A DNA stretch of 64,000 bases from the NCBI GenBank assembly GCA_030412805.1, contig JASJFJ010000002.1, positions 8,308,001 through 8,372,000 on the forward strand. Direction: 5' to 3'. A program made the translations under genes and the position numbers. The notes below the pieces were generated by a model, which saw only the letters and a program-made list of their open reading frames with translations, did no database searches and was not told the DNA's origin. This DNA comes from Westerdykella aurantiaca (Eukaryota > Ascomycota > Dothideomycetes > Pleosporales > Sporormiaceae). Numbering within the stretch: the stretch's first letter is position 1; each line of letters starts with the position of its first letter. Of the stretch, positions 51,601 through 62,797 are shown piece after piece.

Positions 51601-53133
51601 ATATTTTTGTTACAAAGCTAGTTCTAGCCTAATTTAACTCTAAAAAGAAAATAGTGCTTAAAACTAATGCTTTTAGGTACGCAATAGTAGAGTGTTTTTT
51701 ACAGTACAATAATTAAAGCTTACTACGCTTAGTAGCCTATTTTTTATAGAAAATAAACGTGTATAAGTGCAACTACAAAATCTATAACAAAAAGTTACTT
51801 GCTATAGTATAGTATCTATAGAAATAAAACGCTAAGCTATAATTAGTTAAAAAATTTACTATTATTATAGACTATAAAAATCTAGAGTACTTTACAAAGC
51901 TAAAAATACTTAACAAAAAGCAAATACAATAGTTTTTTTTCTAGAACGCTACAATATAGAGATTGCCTACTAACCTAAAAAAAAAAACTTCTACGCTAAT
52001 ACTTTATTCTAGCGCAAACAAAATATGCTTTAAAACGCTTTTAACAATTGTATACAGCACTATTACAAGTAGCTACTTAAGCTAACGTCTGCTTTACTAG
52101 CTATAGACAACAAAAATAAAAGCAGTGTAATTACGTTTTAATCTATAGCACTTAGTACTAATGCTAATACTAATGCTAACATTTATGCTAATACTAATGC
52201 TAATATAGATATAGATACTAATACTAATACTACTATAGATAGTAATAGCAGCACAAATTCTAGCACTGCTCTAACCCTTTTAGAAAAGAACTTTCTAACG
52301 CTAAAACAACTATAGCAGGCTACAATAGAAAGCAACAACTAATATATTAACATCTAGCAATATATGCTTAATAGAAAGCAATAGGTTCTACTAAGCTTAG
52401 GCTTTAAAATATCTATTATAGACTATATAGTAGATTAGAAAAAATGCTTACTTTATAGAGATTAGAAATAGGTACTACAATTAAAACTTCTATAGACAAG
52501 CCTAATTAATAGAGTATACTTTCTAGCTATAGCTAGCTACTTAGAACGTGTAGCTACTTACTAAGCAATTGCAAGAAATTACTTCTAGCCTAGAATATCT
52601 AAGAATATTAAGCGCTTCTTCTAGAACTACGCTATTTATAGCAGAATTAAGCTGTAGAAAAATAGTATCTATAGCTTACTTAAGCTTCTACTACTTTCTA
52701 ATTAAATATAGAAAAAAATATTAATAGATTGTATTACTAATTTTTTAAAAAGCAAAGAATGTACAATTCTCTTTATAGTTACTAATTAGTTAAGTAAAAA
52801 TATTGTACTTGTACTACTTCTAAACATAGATACTAAAACAGTTGTATAGGCATTTATTAGGCACGTAGTAGCGTACTACTAGCTACCTAACGCTATTGTA
52901 TTAGATTAAAGCAGTTAGTTTATAAGTAGGCTATAGAAACAACTTTGCAAAATTCTAGAAATTAAACAACAACTGTTAACAGCCTTCTACTTTTAAACTA
53001 ATAGATTAACTAAAAGAATAAACAGTATAGTAAAGGCTTATCTATAGGCGTATATTAACTAAAACTAAAAAAACTAGGCTAAGCTGCTAGGTATAGCTAT
53101 AATAGCTATTTAGTTAAAAAATGCTGCTTTAAC

Positions 53134-54847
53134 TGTAATAGAATAGACCTAAAAGGCTGTATAGATAACTATACATAGATAACTAATTAAAGATACTGTT
53201 ATAACAGAGTAGATTTGCTAGAGAGCTAAGGAGTAGCCTTAGCTCGACTCTATGTAGGCTGCTACGGAGCGGAACAACAATATACCGATTAGAACCAATG
53301 TTAGGCAATATTAGAAGCTACGTAATGCTAGCTACGCCCTTAGCGTAGCGCATGTAATAGAGCCTATTACAATACCTTTCTTCTAAGCTCTAAAGTCTTT
53401 CTTAGAGTGTAGCAACTTTATAAAGCAGCGTTAACAAAAACAAGGCTAGTAGAACAGGACTGTTAGAACAGGCAAGACTTAAAGCAACTAGTAATCTAAT
53501 AATTACTAGCTTTATAGTAGAGGCAGAAGTTATTTTAGAGTTAATAGGTGCAGCGTTTAGTAGAAGAGAACTCTAATGTATTAGTAAAGATAGGAGACGC
53601 AAGTTAGATAACGCAGGTAGTAGAAGCATAGATTAGAGTACTATTAGATAGAGCTAGTAATGTTAGTTAGGCAAATTAGATACTAGCTACTTAGATTAGG
53701 TTAACATCTATAGGCTCTAGCTAGCGCATAGAAAATAGATTTCTAGAGGTAAACCTCTAGGCTAACTTCTACTCTAGGTTTAATGCTAGGTTTAGAACTA
53801 CCTAGAGACGATAGAAGCAGCAATTAAAGCGCTAGACGTGCTTAATATAGTTGTTGTACAATAGGCTAAATAGAGTGTTACTTAATTTTTTAAGGAACTA
53901 GCGCAGGCTAGAATAGAGGCTATAGTAGAGCGTAGTAATATAGAATATATCTAGCTAGAAGCTAGCACTAGCTTTGTATATAAGCTGCTTAAAGCGTGCA
54001 AGATACGCAATAAGTAACTCTTTATCTCTCTGTTGCATAGAGGTAAAGCGCTAGACAGCTTCCTACTATTTCTTTAGGTTGTAGCAAAGGCGCTAGAAGA
54101 AAGAGAAGATAGACTTAGAGTTCTAAAACTAGGTGTCTTTAGCTATCTAGTAGAGGTGCAGGATAGAAGCCTGCTAGAACTGCTCTAGGCAGTCCTATAT
54201 ATAATTAAACGCGTTAGCTTCTACAAGCTAATCTAATTAGAGCTTTGCTTTAATTAATAGAAGCTACGTATATAGCGTAAAAGGTTTGCTATTAAAGCAA
54301 GGCAGATCTAGTAGGCGGGTTTAAAATACAGTTAGAGTAGCGAGCTAAATCTAGAGACGCTAGACGTTAGCACAGAAAGCATTAAAATCTAATTGCAGCA
54401 ATTGTAGCTTAACTTGCTAGTTCTAGAGCTTCTGCTGTAGCTGCTGCACAAGCAGGAGAAGGGCTAACTAGTTGTAATAGCTAGCTATTGTAGTAATAGA
54501 ACAAAGAGGAAAAAAAATCTAGTCTAGTATTAGTAAAAACTCTGCGCTAAGAGTTTGCAACAGCTTTGCGCTATTGTTACTGTCTAGCTAGCTAGTAAGC
54601 AAATCTAAATGTAATAGAATAGACCTAGAAGGCTGCATAGATAACTATACATAGATAACTAATTAAAGATACTGTTATAACAGAGTAGATTTGCTAGAGA
54701 GCTAAAGAGTAGCCTTAGCTCGACTCTATGTAGGCTGCTACGGAGCGGAACAACAATATACCGATTAGAACCAATGTTAGGCAATATTAGAAGCCACGTG
54801 ATGCTAGCTACGCCCTCGGCGTAGCGCATGTAATAGAGCCTATTACA
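53134..54847 (-). mobile_element. Gag-only LTR element TG2
   Basis: A second copy with the same total length (1,714 bp) and LTR length (238 bp; 53134-53371 and 54610-54847) as TG1. Flanks TTAAC and ATAAC are near-duplicates. It sits in the integrase region of A3. The Gag-like stretch is at about 54065-53830 on the minus strand. The interior matches TG1 closely end to end, which shows a defined element rather than a random deletion derivative. Confidence 0.75.
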
Positions 54848-57800
54848 ATAACAAGCGTTAGCCTATTCTTTTTCTAGCATAGTTACTACGTTAATTCTAT
54901 CTAACTTACAGCTCTACAACGTAGATTAAATTATACTACTAACAAACAAGTAGGCAAAAAAGCTGCTAAAACAATAGTTAACAAGTTTAAAAAAGTATTT
55001 AAGCTAGCCTAAGCTTTAATAGCTAAAGCTTAGCAAGAGCAAAAAAGGCAAGCAAATTAACGCTAGCAAGTGCTTTAGCAGCTAAAAGTAGAAAACAAGG
55101 TCTAGCTAGCTCTAGGCAAACACTTTAAAACTTAACAGCTAAACAAGAAGCTTAACTAGAAGAACGCTAAATATATAGTTACTAAAGTAATTAGTACGCA
55201 TTCTATGCGCTTTAATATACTACTTAGCTTCTACAACGTATTCTATATTAATTAATTGCAGCTAGCTACTAACAATCTACTACTAAGCTAGCTAAACAAT
55301 AACTTATAGCTAGAAGCTATTGTAGTTAATAGCAAACTAGAGTAGGTAGTAGAAAATATTATTGCTAAAAAAGTTACTTAAAGAAGTAGAAAATAGTAGA
55401 TATAGTATAAAGTTAAATAGGTAGGCTATACTAAAACTATATAGAAACTAGCTTAATTATTTAAAGAAATAGCAGCGCTAGATTAATAGATTAAGTATAC
55501 AAAGAACGTGCGCAATACTTGCAGCTAGCTACTACAAGGCTTCTACTAAAATACGCTTTAAAAAAGACCTTTAAAGCTAGAAAGAAAGTATTGTAATAGG
55601 CTAGTGCCTAGAAAGCTTAACCTAGATAAAATCTAGAGTAGTTCTACTCTAAAGAAACAAAATAAACTAGTAGATAGTTGTTTTACTCTAAAAAGAATAG
55701 CATAGAAACTTATTATCTAAACTCTTTAAAGCTTTATTAAATCTAAACTGTTACTAGGCATTTACAAGCTTTGCGCGGCTATTACAAGTAATAGGTATTA
55801 ATTTTTAATTGTAATGTTGTTAAGCTTTCTATAATCTATACAAAGCTATAGGCTTTTGTTTTTCTTTTATACAAAAAAAATAAGTGCTTTTGCTAGTAAC
55901 TTTAATTTGCGTATATATTCTTTCTTTAGGCTTTTTTAAAAAACTTTTTGTGTTTTTTTAAGTTTTTTTTTAGATGTTGCGTATAGTAGGCTAAAAGGTA
56001 GTTTCTTTTCTTTCTAAAGCTTAATTTTATAGTTCTAGAGTTAATGCTTAGGTAGTATAGCTATATTTATCTTTTTCTAAAAAAGTTCTACAAACTTTTA
56101 GTATTCTTTAGAAATAGCTAGAGGTACGCAAGTTTCTAATACTCTAGTATTAGCGTTTTTGTTTTAGGTATTCTATTGTTTTTTTGCTAGATAACTTAAT
56201 GCCTTGTTAGTATCTACTAAGTCGACTACTCTTTCTAGGTGCGTTTTGTTCGAAGTAATATACTCTATTATTATCTTTTTATCTACTATTAAACGCTGTT
56301 AATACGTAGGCTTTAAACTACAGGCGTAGTTGTAGTTTGCAAACAAAAGCTTTTGTATTTTCTAATTTATCTATAGATTGTGCTTTTGTAACTATAGAAG
56401 TTCTAGTATAACGTTTTAGGTAGCTAATCTAGTAACGTTAAAAATAATTTTTTTCTAGTAGTTTTAGACGCGTAGTGTAGCTTAAACTTCTTTTTAGACA
56501 ATAAAGATTAGCTTTCTATTAACAGCGTGTAACAAGTATAGTTGCTGTTAGTTTTAGAGTTAAAGTCTAGCTTTTTTTGCTACTTCTTTAGATATAAATT
56601 CTGCTATTAATTCTAAGTCTATTAGTGCGCTTATTTATATTCTATTTACTATAATAGGTAGTTTGCAAAGTTCTATAGAGTTAATAGCGTTGTAGCTTTT
56701 AAATTAATTCTAGAAGCTAAGCGTTTTTCTAAAAAAAACTTTAGTTAAGCAAATCTATTGTTTACTTTCTTTTTCTAATGCAATATATAGTTAGAGTTTA
56801 GGCACGTTTACTAATTTTTTTAGTTATACATCTAGTTATAGAGTGTTTTTATCTAGATAATATTTTATTTGCTATATTCTAGAAAATGTAATGCTAGCTT
56901 CTTGTTCTATAGATGTTTGCTGCAAATGTTGTTAAAGCAGTTTATTTAAAGTTTTTAGCAAAACTGTTTTTTTTTTAGAAACTATTCTAAACTGTTCTTT
57001 TTAGACCTATGCGTAGCATATACGTTGTAGAAGCAAACTGTCTAAAAGAGTAATCTATACTTAGAATTGCAGTAGTTTCGATTGTATAGGTAATACATTA
57101 GCTAGAGTTAATTTTTAGGCTTTTTTTATAGCTATTGCTTTTTATACTAGTTAATTTAGCGTTGCTTAGCTTGCTTTTATATATTCTGTTTTTAAGCTTT
57201 TTTCTAGGTTTGTAATTAGAAGTTTTGTTTTTAGATAAAATTGTTCTAGTTATATATATTGTTAATTTTTCTTTAGAGTAGGTGCTAAATAGCTATAGCT
57301 AATAGTTTTTTAAAATCTACAAAATAGAATTGTACTTTAGCAGGTATAAAGTATAGTATAACAAGTTGCTAGTTTTCTAGTATCTTGTATTTAGTAGTAT
57401 CTTTAACATTTTCTAATAAAAAAATATTAGCATTTTTATATTTCTTGTACTAGAGTTTTTTCTTGTTTTCTAGTTTCTATAGTTAATTTTAGGTTACTAT
57501 CTATTCTAACTTTTCTTTTTAACCTAGTATAGCGTCTTTCTAATTAAAGGTAATAAAAGTATTTAGCTGTTAAATAACCTTGTTTTTAGATTAACAGTTC
57601 TATGCAATATAGCCTAGCTTGCTACAACTATAGCACGTTATTAGACTTTTGTTTTTTTTGTTTTTTTTTTTTTATTATAGAGTTCTTGCCTTTAAAAGCT
57701 GCGTTAAAGTGCATAGATTCTAGTTTAATTAAAGTATAGTATCTAGAAGTACAAAGTTGTAGTAGCATGCGTTGTTGTCTAGAATTAGAATAGAAAGGTT

Positions 57801-58444
57801 GCTAGGTATTTTAGTTGTTTGTAGGTAGCGTCTATTATCTATTTCTATAGCTAATTTGTAGAGATTATTGTTAACGTAGATAGATTTGTTAATTAATTTG
57901 TCTAAAGTTTCTAGAACTAAGCTACTTTGCATAAGTTCTATTTTAATAGTGTTTTTTAAACTTTAGTAGTATATTTTTATTAAAGCTTTGTTGTTCTATC
58001 TAGTTTCTATAGAGTACTACTAAAATTTGTTAGCGTAGTTAGTAGTAGATTTAGTTTAACAAAGTTTCTAGATTTTTTGTTTAGCTAAAAAAGTTTTATT
58101 AGCAACTAAAAAGGTTTGTTAAAGTTTCTTTTTAAAGACAAAGTAGTTGTTAAATATGCAAGTAATAGCGTTTTTGTTGTTGTTGTCGTCTATATATTTA
58201 ATTAAATAGAGTTAAACCTACTTGCTAGCTTGTCTACGTATATAGAAAGCAACTAAAGAAGCTTAGTTGTTATTATTAATATTATCTCTTTAAAACTTAA
58301 AGAATAGGTTAAACTAGAAAAGCTAGTCTTTAAGCTTATTACAGTTTCTATAGTAGAGATTAGGTTTAGCAACTTTGTTGCTTTTTTTTTAGGTCTAGGC
58401 TAGAGTGTATATAGAAGTATTGCTTATTTTAAAAGTATTTAAAG

Positions 58445-58957
58445 TGTAAAAGTTTAATAGATAATAGTATATTTTCTATAGATTTTAGTTAGTTTTTAGA
58501 AATAAGCAATAAAGTTCTATGCATAGGTAGTTAATATTAAAATAGTAAGTAGAATTTTTCTAAAAAAAATATTATATATTAAAAACTAAGTATACTATAA
58601 AAAGTACTAATTTAAGTTAAATACAATAAGCTATAGAAGCTTATTAGCTAAAACTATATACTTTAAAGTAATTTTGTTGCTTTTTTTACTTTGTAAAAGT
58701 AGTAAAATTATAGAAAGCGTTTTGTATATATTTGCTTTTATTACTTTGTATACTTTATAAAATTACTAAAAGCTATAAAAGTACTTTGTATAATTACGTA
58801 ACTTTTTTATACTATGTTCTACAAAGGTGCAAGTATATAGAGCAAAGCAATATTATTTAAACTTGCTTTAGACAGCTAAGTGTATACTTTGTAACTTTTC
58901 TTGCTTAACTAAAAGCAACTCTAGTTAGGTAAAGCCTAGCTTTTTTAGATTGTAACA
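58445..58957 (-). repeat. 5' LTR of element E
   Basis: A 513-bp LTR on the minus strand beginning TGTTACAATC and ending TTTTACA. It matches the split 3' LTR at 24051-24458 plus 13220-13328. The flank on the right is TCTAT, not the AACTA found beside the 3' LTR, so the two ends do not share a target duplication. Confidence 0.75.
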
Positions 58958-60549
58958 TCTATAAACACGTTAAAAAACGCGTCTTTAAAGGCTAGAAAAA
59001 AGCTTTTTTTATTAATATAAAAAATATATTAGTATGCTAAGTTTTATATATATTAAAAGTACTTATACTTTAATAGTAAAAAGTAAACTATATTAAGTAG
59101 CTAAAGTATATATAATAAGTAAAGTAGTATATAGATAGTAAAAATTTTATTTTTAAAGTAGTAGTTTTTAAAATTCTAGTTAAAATAGCTTTTATAGCTA
59201 TCTAAAATAAGTAGCCTATAGCTACCTACTTAATATAGCTTTATATATACGTTAAAGTACTTTAACTACTTTAAACTAAGCGCGTTGTTTATTTAGCTAT
59301 TTTTAGAAACTAAAAGCTTCTAATTACTTAGTATACTTGCTTTTTTATACTATATAGAAATGTAAACGCGTTCTTTATAGATAATAAATAGTAAAGTTAT
59401 ATACTTAGTATTATAGCTTAAAAAAATTACTTTTATTATACTCTAGAAACAACGCAAACTAATAAACCTAAGCGCGTTGTACAAAAAGTTACGTAACTAA
59501 TTAGTAATTAGTAATGCTAAAATTTACTAAGTACTAAGCACTAATTAAAAATTAGTATAGATTAGTGTAATTAGCGCTTTAATTACAACTAATTAAAAAG
59601 TATATAGATAAGTATATAGACATAGGCAATAGGCTTTTATAGCTTATTATATTTAACTTAACAAGTACTCTATATAGTACACTTAGTTTTTAATACATAA
59701 TATTTTTTTTAGAAAAATTCTACTTACTATTTTAATATTAACTACCTATATATAGAACTTTATTGCTTATTTCTAAAAACTAACTAAAATCTAAAAAAAA
59801 TATACTATTATCTATTAGACTTTTATAGTTAGTAGCATAGATACTCTAAATAACTATAACCTACTTGCTATTACCTAGCTAGATAAAATTAGGCTTTGTA
59901 CGTTTTTTTAAGCTTGTAACAACTTTTATTAACTTAATTACACCTATTTAGAACCTAGTTTTATTAAAGTTGTATATATTGTTGTTGTAGATACTATACT
60001 TAGCTTTAGTATTTGCAACTAGCTTAAACTACGTGCTAACTACTTTAGAATCTTTTTAGAGTATTTTCTACCTATTTTTTGCTTAATTAAAGGCTATTTT
60101 AAGCTAATCTAAACGCGTTACAAATCTTTTAGCCTAGCATTTGCCTACTAGCGTACTACTACGCATGTTTAACAATTTATTAGCTATATCTTCTACTTTA
60201 TATAGCTAGAGCACAAATTCTTACAAATTAAAGTTAAAAATATATTAAACAAGCGTTTTTTCTTTAGTTGTAGTAAGCTTCTAGCAATTAGGCTAGCAAT
60301 TAGCGCGCGCGAGAGTTCTGTTGTATTGTTGTGTTAACGTTCGTTAGGGTACGCTATATGCCTCAGCAGCGCGTTGTAGGCTTAAAAATTGGCTGTTTCA
60401 GTATGCCTAGAGGGCAAGCTTAATTTGGCCTTCTTTTTAAGCGTTATCTCTCTGTAAGTGTTGAGGCATCGCGCGTTGTAGTTGTAGTGTTGCTTGCCAA
60501 GAAATTTTGGGCCACTCGGTGAGGTGGGCTACTCGGTAATGGAATACGT
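58958..60549 (-). mobile_element. Right part of pogo-like element P' (N-terminal side of transposase)
   Basis: On the minus strand it covers the transposase N-terminal half and the terminal repeat ending at 60549 next to TA (60550-60551). The first 311 bp (58958-59268) duplicate 12909-13219. RIP is strong up to about 60300, but the last 250 bp are GC-balanced and related to, though diverged from, the corresponding end of P. A solo LTR interrupts it at 59409-59827. The left half is at 12228-13219. Confidence 0.65.
59409..59827 (+). mobile_element. Solo LTR related to the C/E LTR group
   Basis: About 419 bp whose 3' half matches the LTRs of B, C and E. It is flanked by CTTAG (59404-59408) and GTTAG (59828-59832), a target duplication with one difference. 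The pogo sequence continues on both sides, so this is a single LTR left after LTR-LTR recombination. Confidence 0.65.
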
Positions 60550-60551
60550 TA

Positions 60552-60617
60552 GAGTATTAGAGCTTTTGTGCGCGTTGTAGCAGAGTGGCTAGAAACTATA
60601 TGTAGCTAGAAAGTATA
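60552..60617. other. Short unmutated spacer between P' and P
   Basis: About 66 bp of normal composition with no gene. It may be original chromosomal sequence between the two pogo insertions. Confidence 0.5.
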
Positions 60618-60619
60618 TA

Positions 60620-62465
60620 ACGTATTCCACCACCGAGTGGGTCAAACCACCGAGCGGGTCAAAATTTCTTGGCATCTACTATTGCTACTTCAACACGCGA
60701 TGTCTCAACACTTACAGATATCTAGGACTCAGCAAGAAGGAAATATCGAGCTTGCCCTCCAGGCATACAAAGACGGCCAAATACGAAGCCTGCGACGCGC
60801 CGCTACTACATACAACGTGCCATTTGGTACCCTACAACAAAGACACCAAGGAATCCGCGCCCGAGCCAATACCCGCGCTAATTGCCAGAAGCTTACAGCA
60901 ACTGAAGAGCAGACAATTATACAATATATTCTTAACCTTGATTTGCGAGGATTCCCACCCCGGCTATGCGAGGTAGCAGATATGGCGGATAAACTATTGC
61001 GCGAGCGTGGTGGGAAGCCTGTAGGCAAGAATTGGGCAGAGAGATTTGTAACGCGTTCAGATCAGCTCCAAACTGCGTTTACCCGAGCAAAAGATCGCCA
61101 GAGAATACAGCAAGAGGATCCAGAGGTTATACGCGCATGGTTCAAGCTAGTAGAGGATACAATAACTAAGTACGGCATCCATAACAACGACGTGCACAAC
61201 TTTGACGAAACTGGCTTTCAGATGGGTATAATCGGGTCTATGAAGGTCGTTACAGGTTCAGAAAGGCGTAACAGGCCTAATACCGTTCAGCCAGGCGATC
61301 GGGAGTGGGTTACCGTTATCCAGAGCATTTGCGCCGCAGGGTACGCGAGCCCACCATTCATCATCTACAAAGGGCGCGTACACATCTCCGCATGGTACGA
61401 AGAGGTGGGTATACCAGGCAATTGGAAGCTCTCAGTCTCTGAGAATGGGTGGACGAATAACGAACTCGGTCTTGCGTGGTTGAAGCATTTTGACACGCAT
61501 ACAAAGTCGCGTCAGGTAGGGGTGTATCGGCTACTAATTCTGGACGGCCACGAGAGCCATCTTAACCAGCATTTTAAGGACTACTGCCTGGAGAACAAGA
61601 TCCTCACTATCTGCATGCCACCTCACTCATCGCATATACTCCAGCCGCTTGACGTGGTCTGCTTTTCGCCATTGAAGCGCAAGTACTCCCAATGCGTACG
61701 AGACTTAGCACGCCAACGCGTCTTCCACATCAACAAGGAAGGCTTCCTCCCAGCCTTTCGAGACGCGTTTTTCAACGTGTTTACAGAGGAGAACTGCCGA
61801 AAGGCCTTTGAGGCGTCAGGACTAGTCCCTACCAACGCGCAGGTAGTGTTGGATCGCCTTGACATACGGATATGCACCCCGCCAGGACCCCCACCACCAC
61901 AGGCACCATGGATCTCTAAGACCCCAAGCAATTCGCATGAATTCAGCTCTCAGTCAAAGCTCGTACGCCGTTCTATCAAGCGTTCACCTAACGCTGAGAC
62001 TGGGTTCTTACAGCTTATTAAAGGGGCGGAATTAATGCTACACCAGAACGCGCTTATAAGCTCCCGGATTACTGAGCTTGAAGAGCAAGTAGAGGCGCTG
62101 ACTCGGCGGAAGTCGCGCAAGCGAAAGCGAATCCAGAACGGCGGTACGATAGAGTACAGCGAGGGGGCAGCACAGGCAGCTGCTGAGGCCTCTTCAGCGC
62201 CTCAGCGATCCAAGAAGGCTCGCGTTGAGGATGGTCACCAGACGGTGCAGCCAGGTGTACGGCGGTGTGGGAACTGCGGCAGGACTGGGCACAACGCGCG
62301 AACGTGCAAAAAGGATACTGAAGCATCTTCTGAATCTGATGCGAGCACAACGTACGCCGGCTCCTTATTTAATAGCGATTAATCTGATATTCTTTTGGAT
62401 AAGTTGGTTATGCCAAGAAATTTTGACCCGCTCGGTGGTTTGACCCACTCGGTGGTGGAATACGT
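60620..62465 (+). mobile_element. Intact pogo/Fot1-like DNA transposon P
   Basis: The 1,846-bp element has perfect 56-bp inverted repeats (60620-60675 and 62410-62465) beginning ACGTATTCC, and TA duplications (60618-60619, 62466-62467). Each repeat contains two 17-bp direct units (CCACCGAGTGGGTCAAA and a variant with one change). The transposase is uninterrupted, so the element could be active. It shows no RIP although RIPed relatives (P3 and others) lie nearby. Confidence 0.97.
60700..62382 (+). CDS. Pogo/Fot1-like DDE transposase, intact
   Basis: 560 residues from ATG 60700, the first ATG in a frame open from the terminal repeat; the stop lies 28 bp before the other repeat. The enzyme should bind the inverted repeats and cut and paste the element at TA. 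An N-terminal psq-type helix-turn-helix (about residues 5-50, with ATTYNVPFGTLQQR) is followed by a CENP-B-like binding domain (about 60-145). Catalytic aspartates are D169 (HNFDETGF), D282 (LILDGHES) and D318 (LQPLDVVCF), giving DD35D. Residues about 455-480 look coiled-coil, then a basic RRKSRKRKRIQ stretch that may be a nuclear signal. A CCHC knuckle (C523, C526, H531, C536) lies near the C-terminus. It has the same plan as the transposase of Q. Confidence 0.95.
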   Translation: MSQHLQISRTQQEGNIELALQAYKDGQIRSLRRAATTYNVPFGTLQQRHQGIRARANTRANCQKLTATEEQTIIQYILNLDLRGFPPRLCEVADMADKLLRERGGKPVGKNWAERFVTRSDQLQTAFTRAKDRQRIQQEDPEVIRAWFKLVEDTITKYGIHNNDVHNFDETGFQMGIIGSMKVVTGSERRNRPNTVQPGDREWVTVIQSICAAGYASPPFIIYKGRVHISAWYEEVGIPGNWKLSVSENGWTNNELGLAWLKHFDTHTKSRQVGVYRLLILDGHESHLNQHFKDYCLENKILTICMPPHSSHILQPLDVVCFSPLKRKYSQCVRDLARQRVFHINKEGFLPAFRDAFFNVFTEENCRKAFEASGLVPTNAQVVLDRLDIRICTPPGPPPPQAPWISKTPSNSHEFSSQSKLVRRSIKRSPNAETGFLQLIKGAELMLHQNALISSRITELEEQVEALTRRKSRKRKRIQNGGTIEYSEGAAQAAAEASSAPQRSKKARVEDGHQTVQPGVRRCGNCGRTGHNARTCKKDTEASSESDASTTYAGSLFNSD

Positions 62466-62467
62466 TA

Positions 62468-62797
62468 GCCGAGCTTATACATTTTACGCTCTCTACAACG
62501 AACCCCTCGCCTTTCTCGGGATCGACGGCACGCCCCCTGTTCCCTACCCCTGAACCCGCATCGCCAAGCAGCCCAAGCTTTCACTCAGCGGAACCTGATC
62601 CCTGCCAGTCGTCGTCACGTCCACATGTTTCAGGTCCAAGTGGCATGTGCTGATCTTCATCATCTGGGCCGCGCAGACGGAACGGTTTCTGCTCTGCTCT
62701 GCCCGTGCCATCTTTCCCACACGCTCTTCGCTCTTACCACGACGTCTCTCCTCCCTGGGCCAGAGATCTCAGATCGTCATCCAAGAGAAAAGCAAAC
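62468..62797 (+). promoter_or_regulatory. Upstream region of the small membrane-protein gene
   Basis: About 330 bp between the right end of transposon P and the start codon. Pyrimidine-rich stretches, common in fungal promoters and 5' UTRs, are present. Transposon P may have displaced more distant promoter sequence. No specific site can be assigned. Confidence 0.4.

Larger units (their letters stand above)
42281..55786 (+). mobile_element. RIPed chromovirus A3, complete but interrupted
   Basis: The 5' LTR begins at 42281 and the 3' LTR is 55592-55786. Duplications are GGTAA (42276-42280) and AGTAA (55787-55791), equal after one RIP change. Without F and TG2 the element is about 5.97 kb, which fits A1 plus two extra leader units. 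Gag resumes at 48694 and includes the RIPed recoding hairpin near 50010. Protease, RT, RNase H, integrase (split at 53133) and chromodomain (about 55340-55500) all parallel A1 with abundant stops. The Thr/Asp repeat of A1 appears in altered length near 52150-52240. Confidence 0.9.
37941..58444 (-). mobile_element. RIPed Ty3/gypsy element E, body, host of nested insertions
   Basis: On the minus strand E runs gag (about 58430-57500), protease (about 57100-56200), RT (56000-55787, resuming 42280-41770), RNase H (about 41650-41300), integrase (about 41100-38500) and chromodomain (about 38250-38010). It is interrupted by A3 (42281-55786) and TG1 (38709-40422). Residual gag appears as a 67-codon frame at 57729-57932. 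The sequence is B/C-like. The 3' end and 3' LTR were displaced to 23539-24458 and 13220-13328 by the insertion of C and the inversion. Confidence 0.8.

Noticed and set aside
60752..60976. Conserved-looking 74-codon frame inside the transposase, also open in P3 (26790-27014)
   Set aside because: It is another frame of the same transposase sequence. It stays open in P3 because RIP stops fall in the Gln/Trp codons of the true frame, so no selection is implied.
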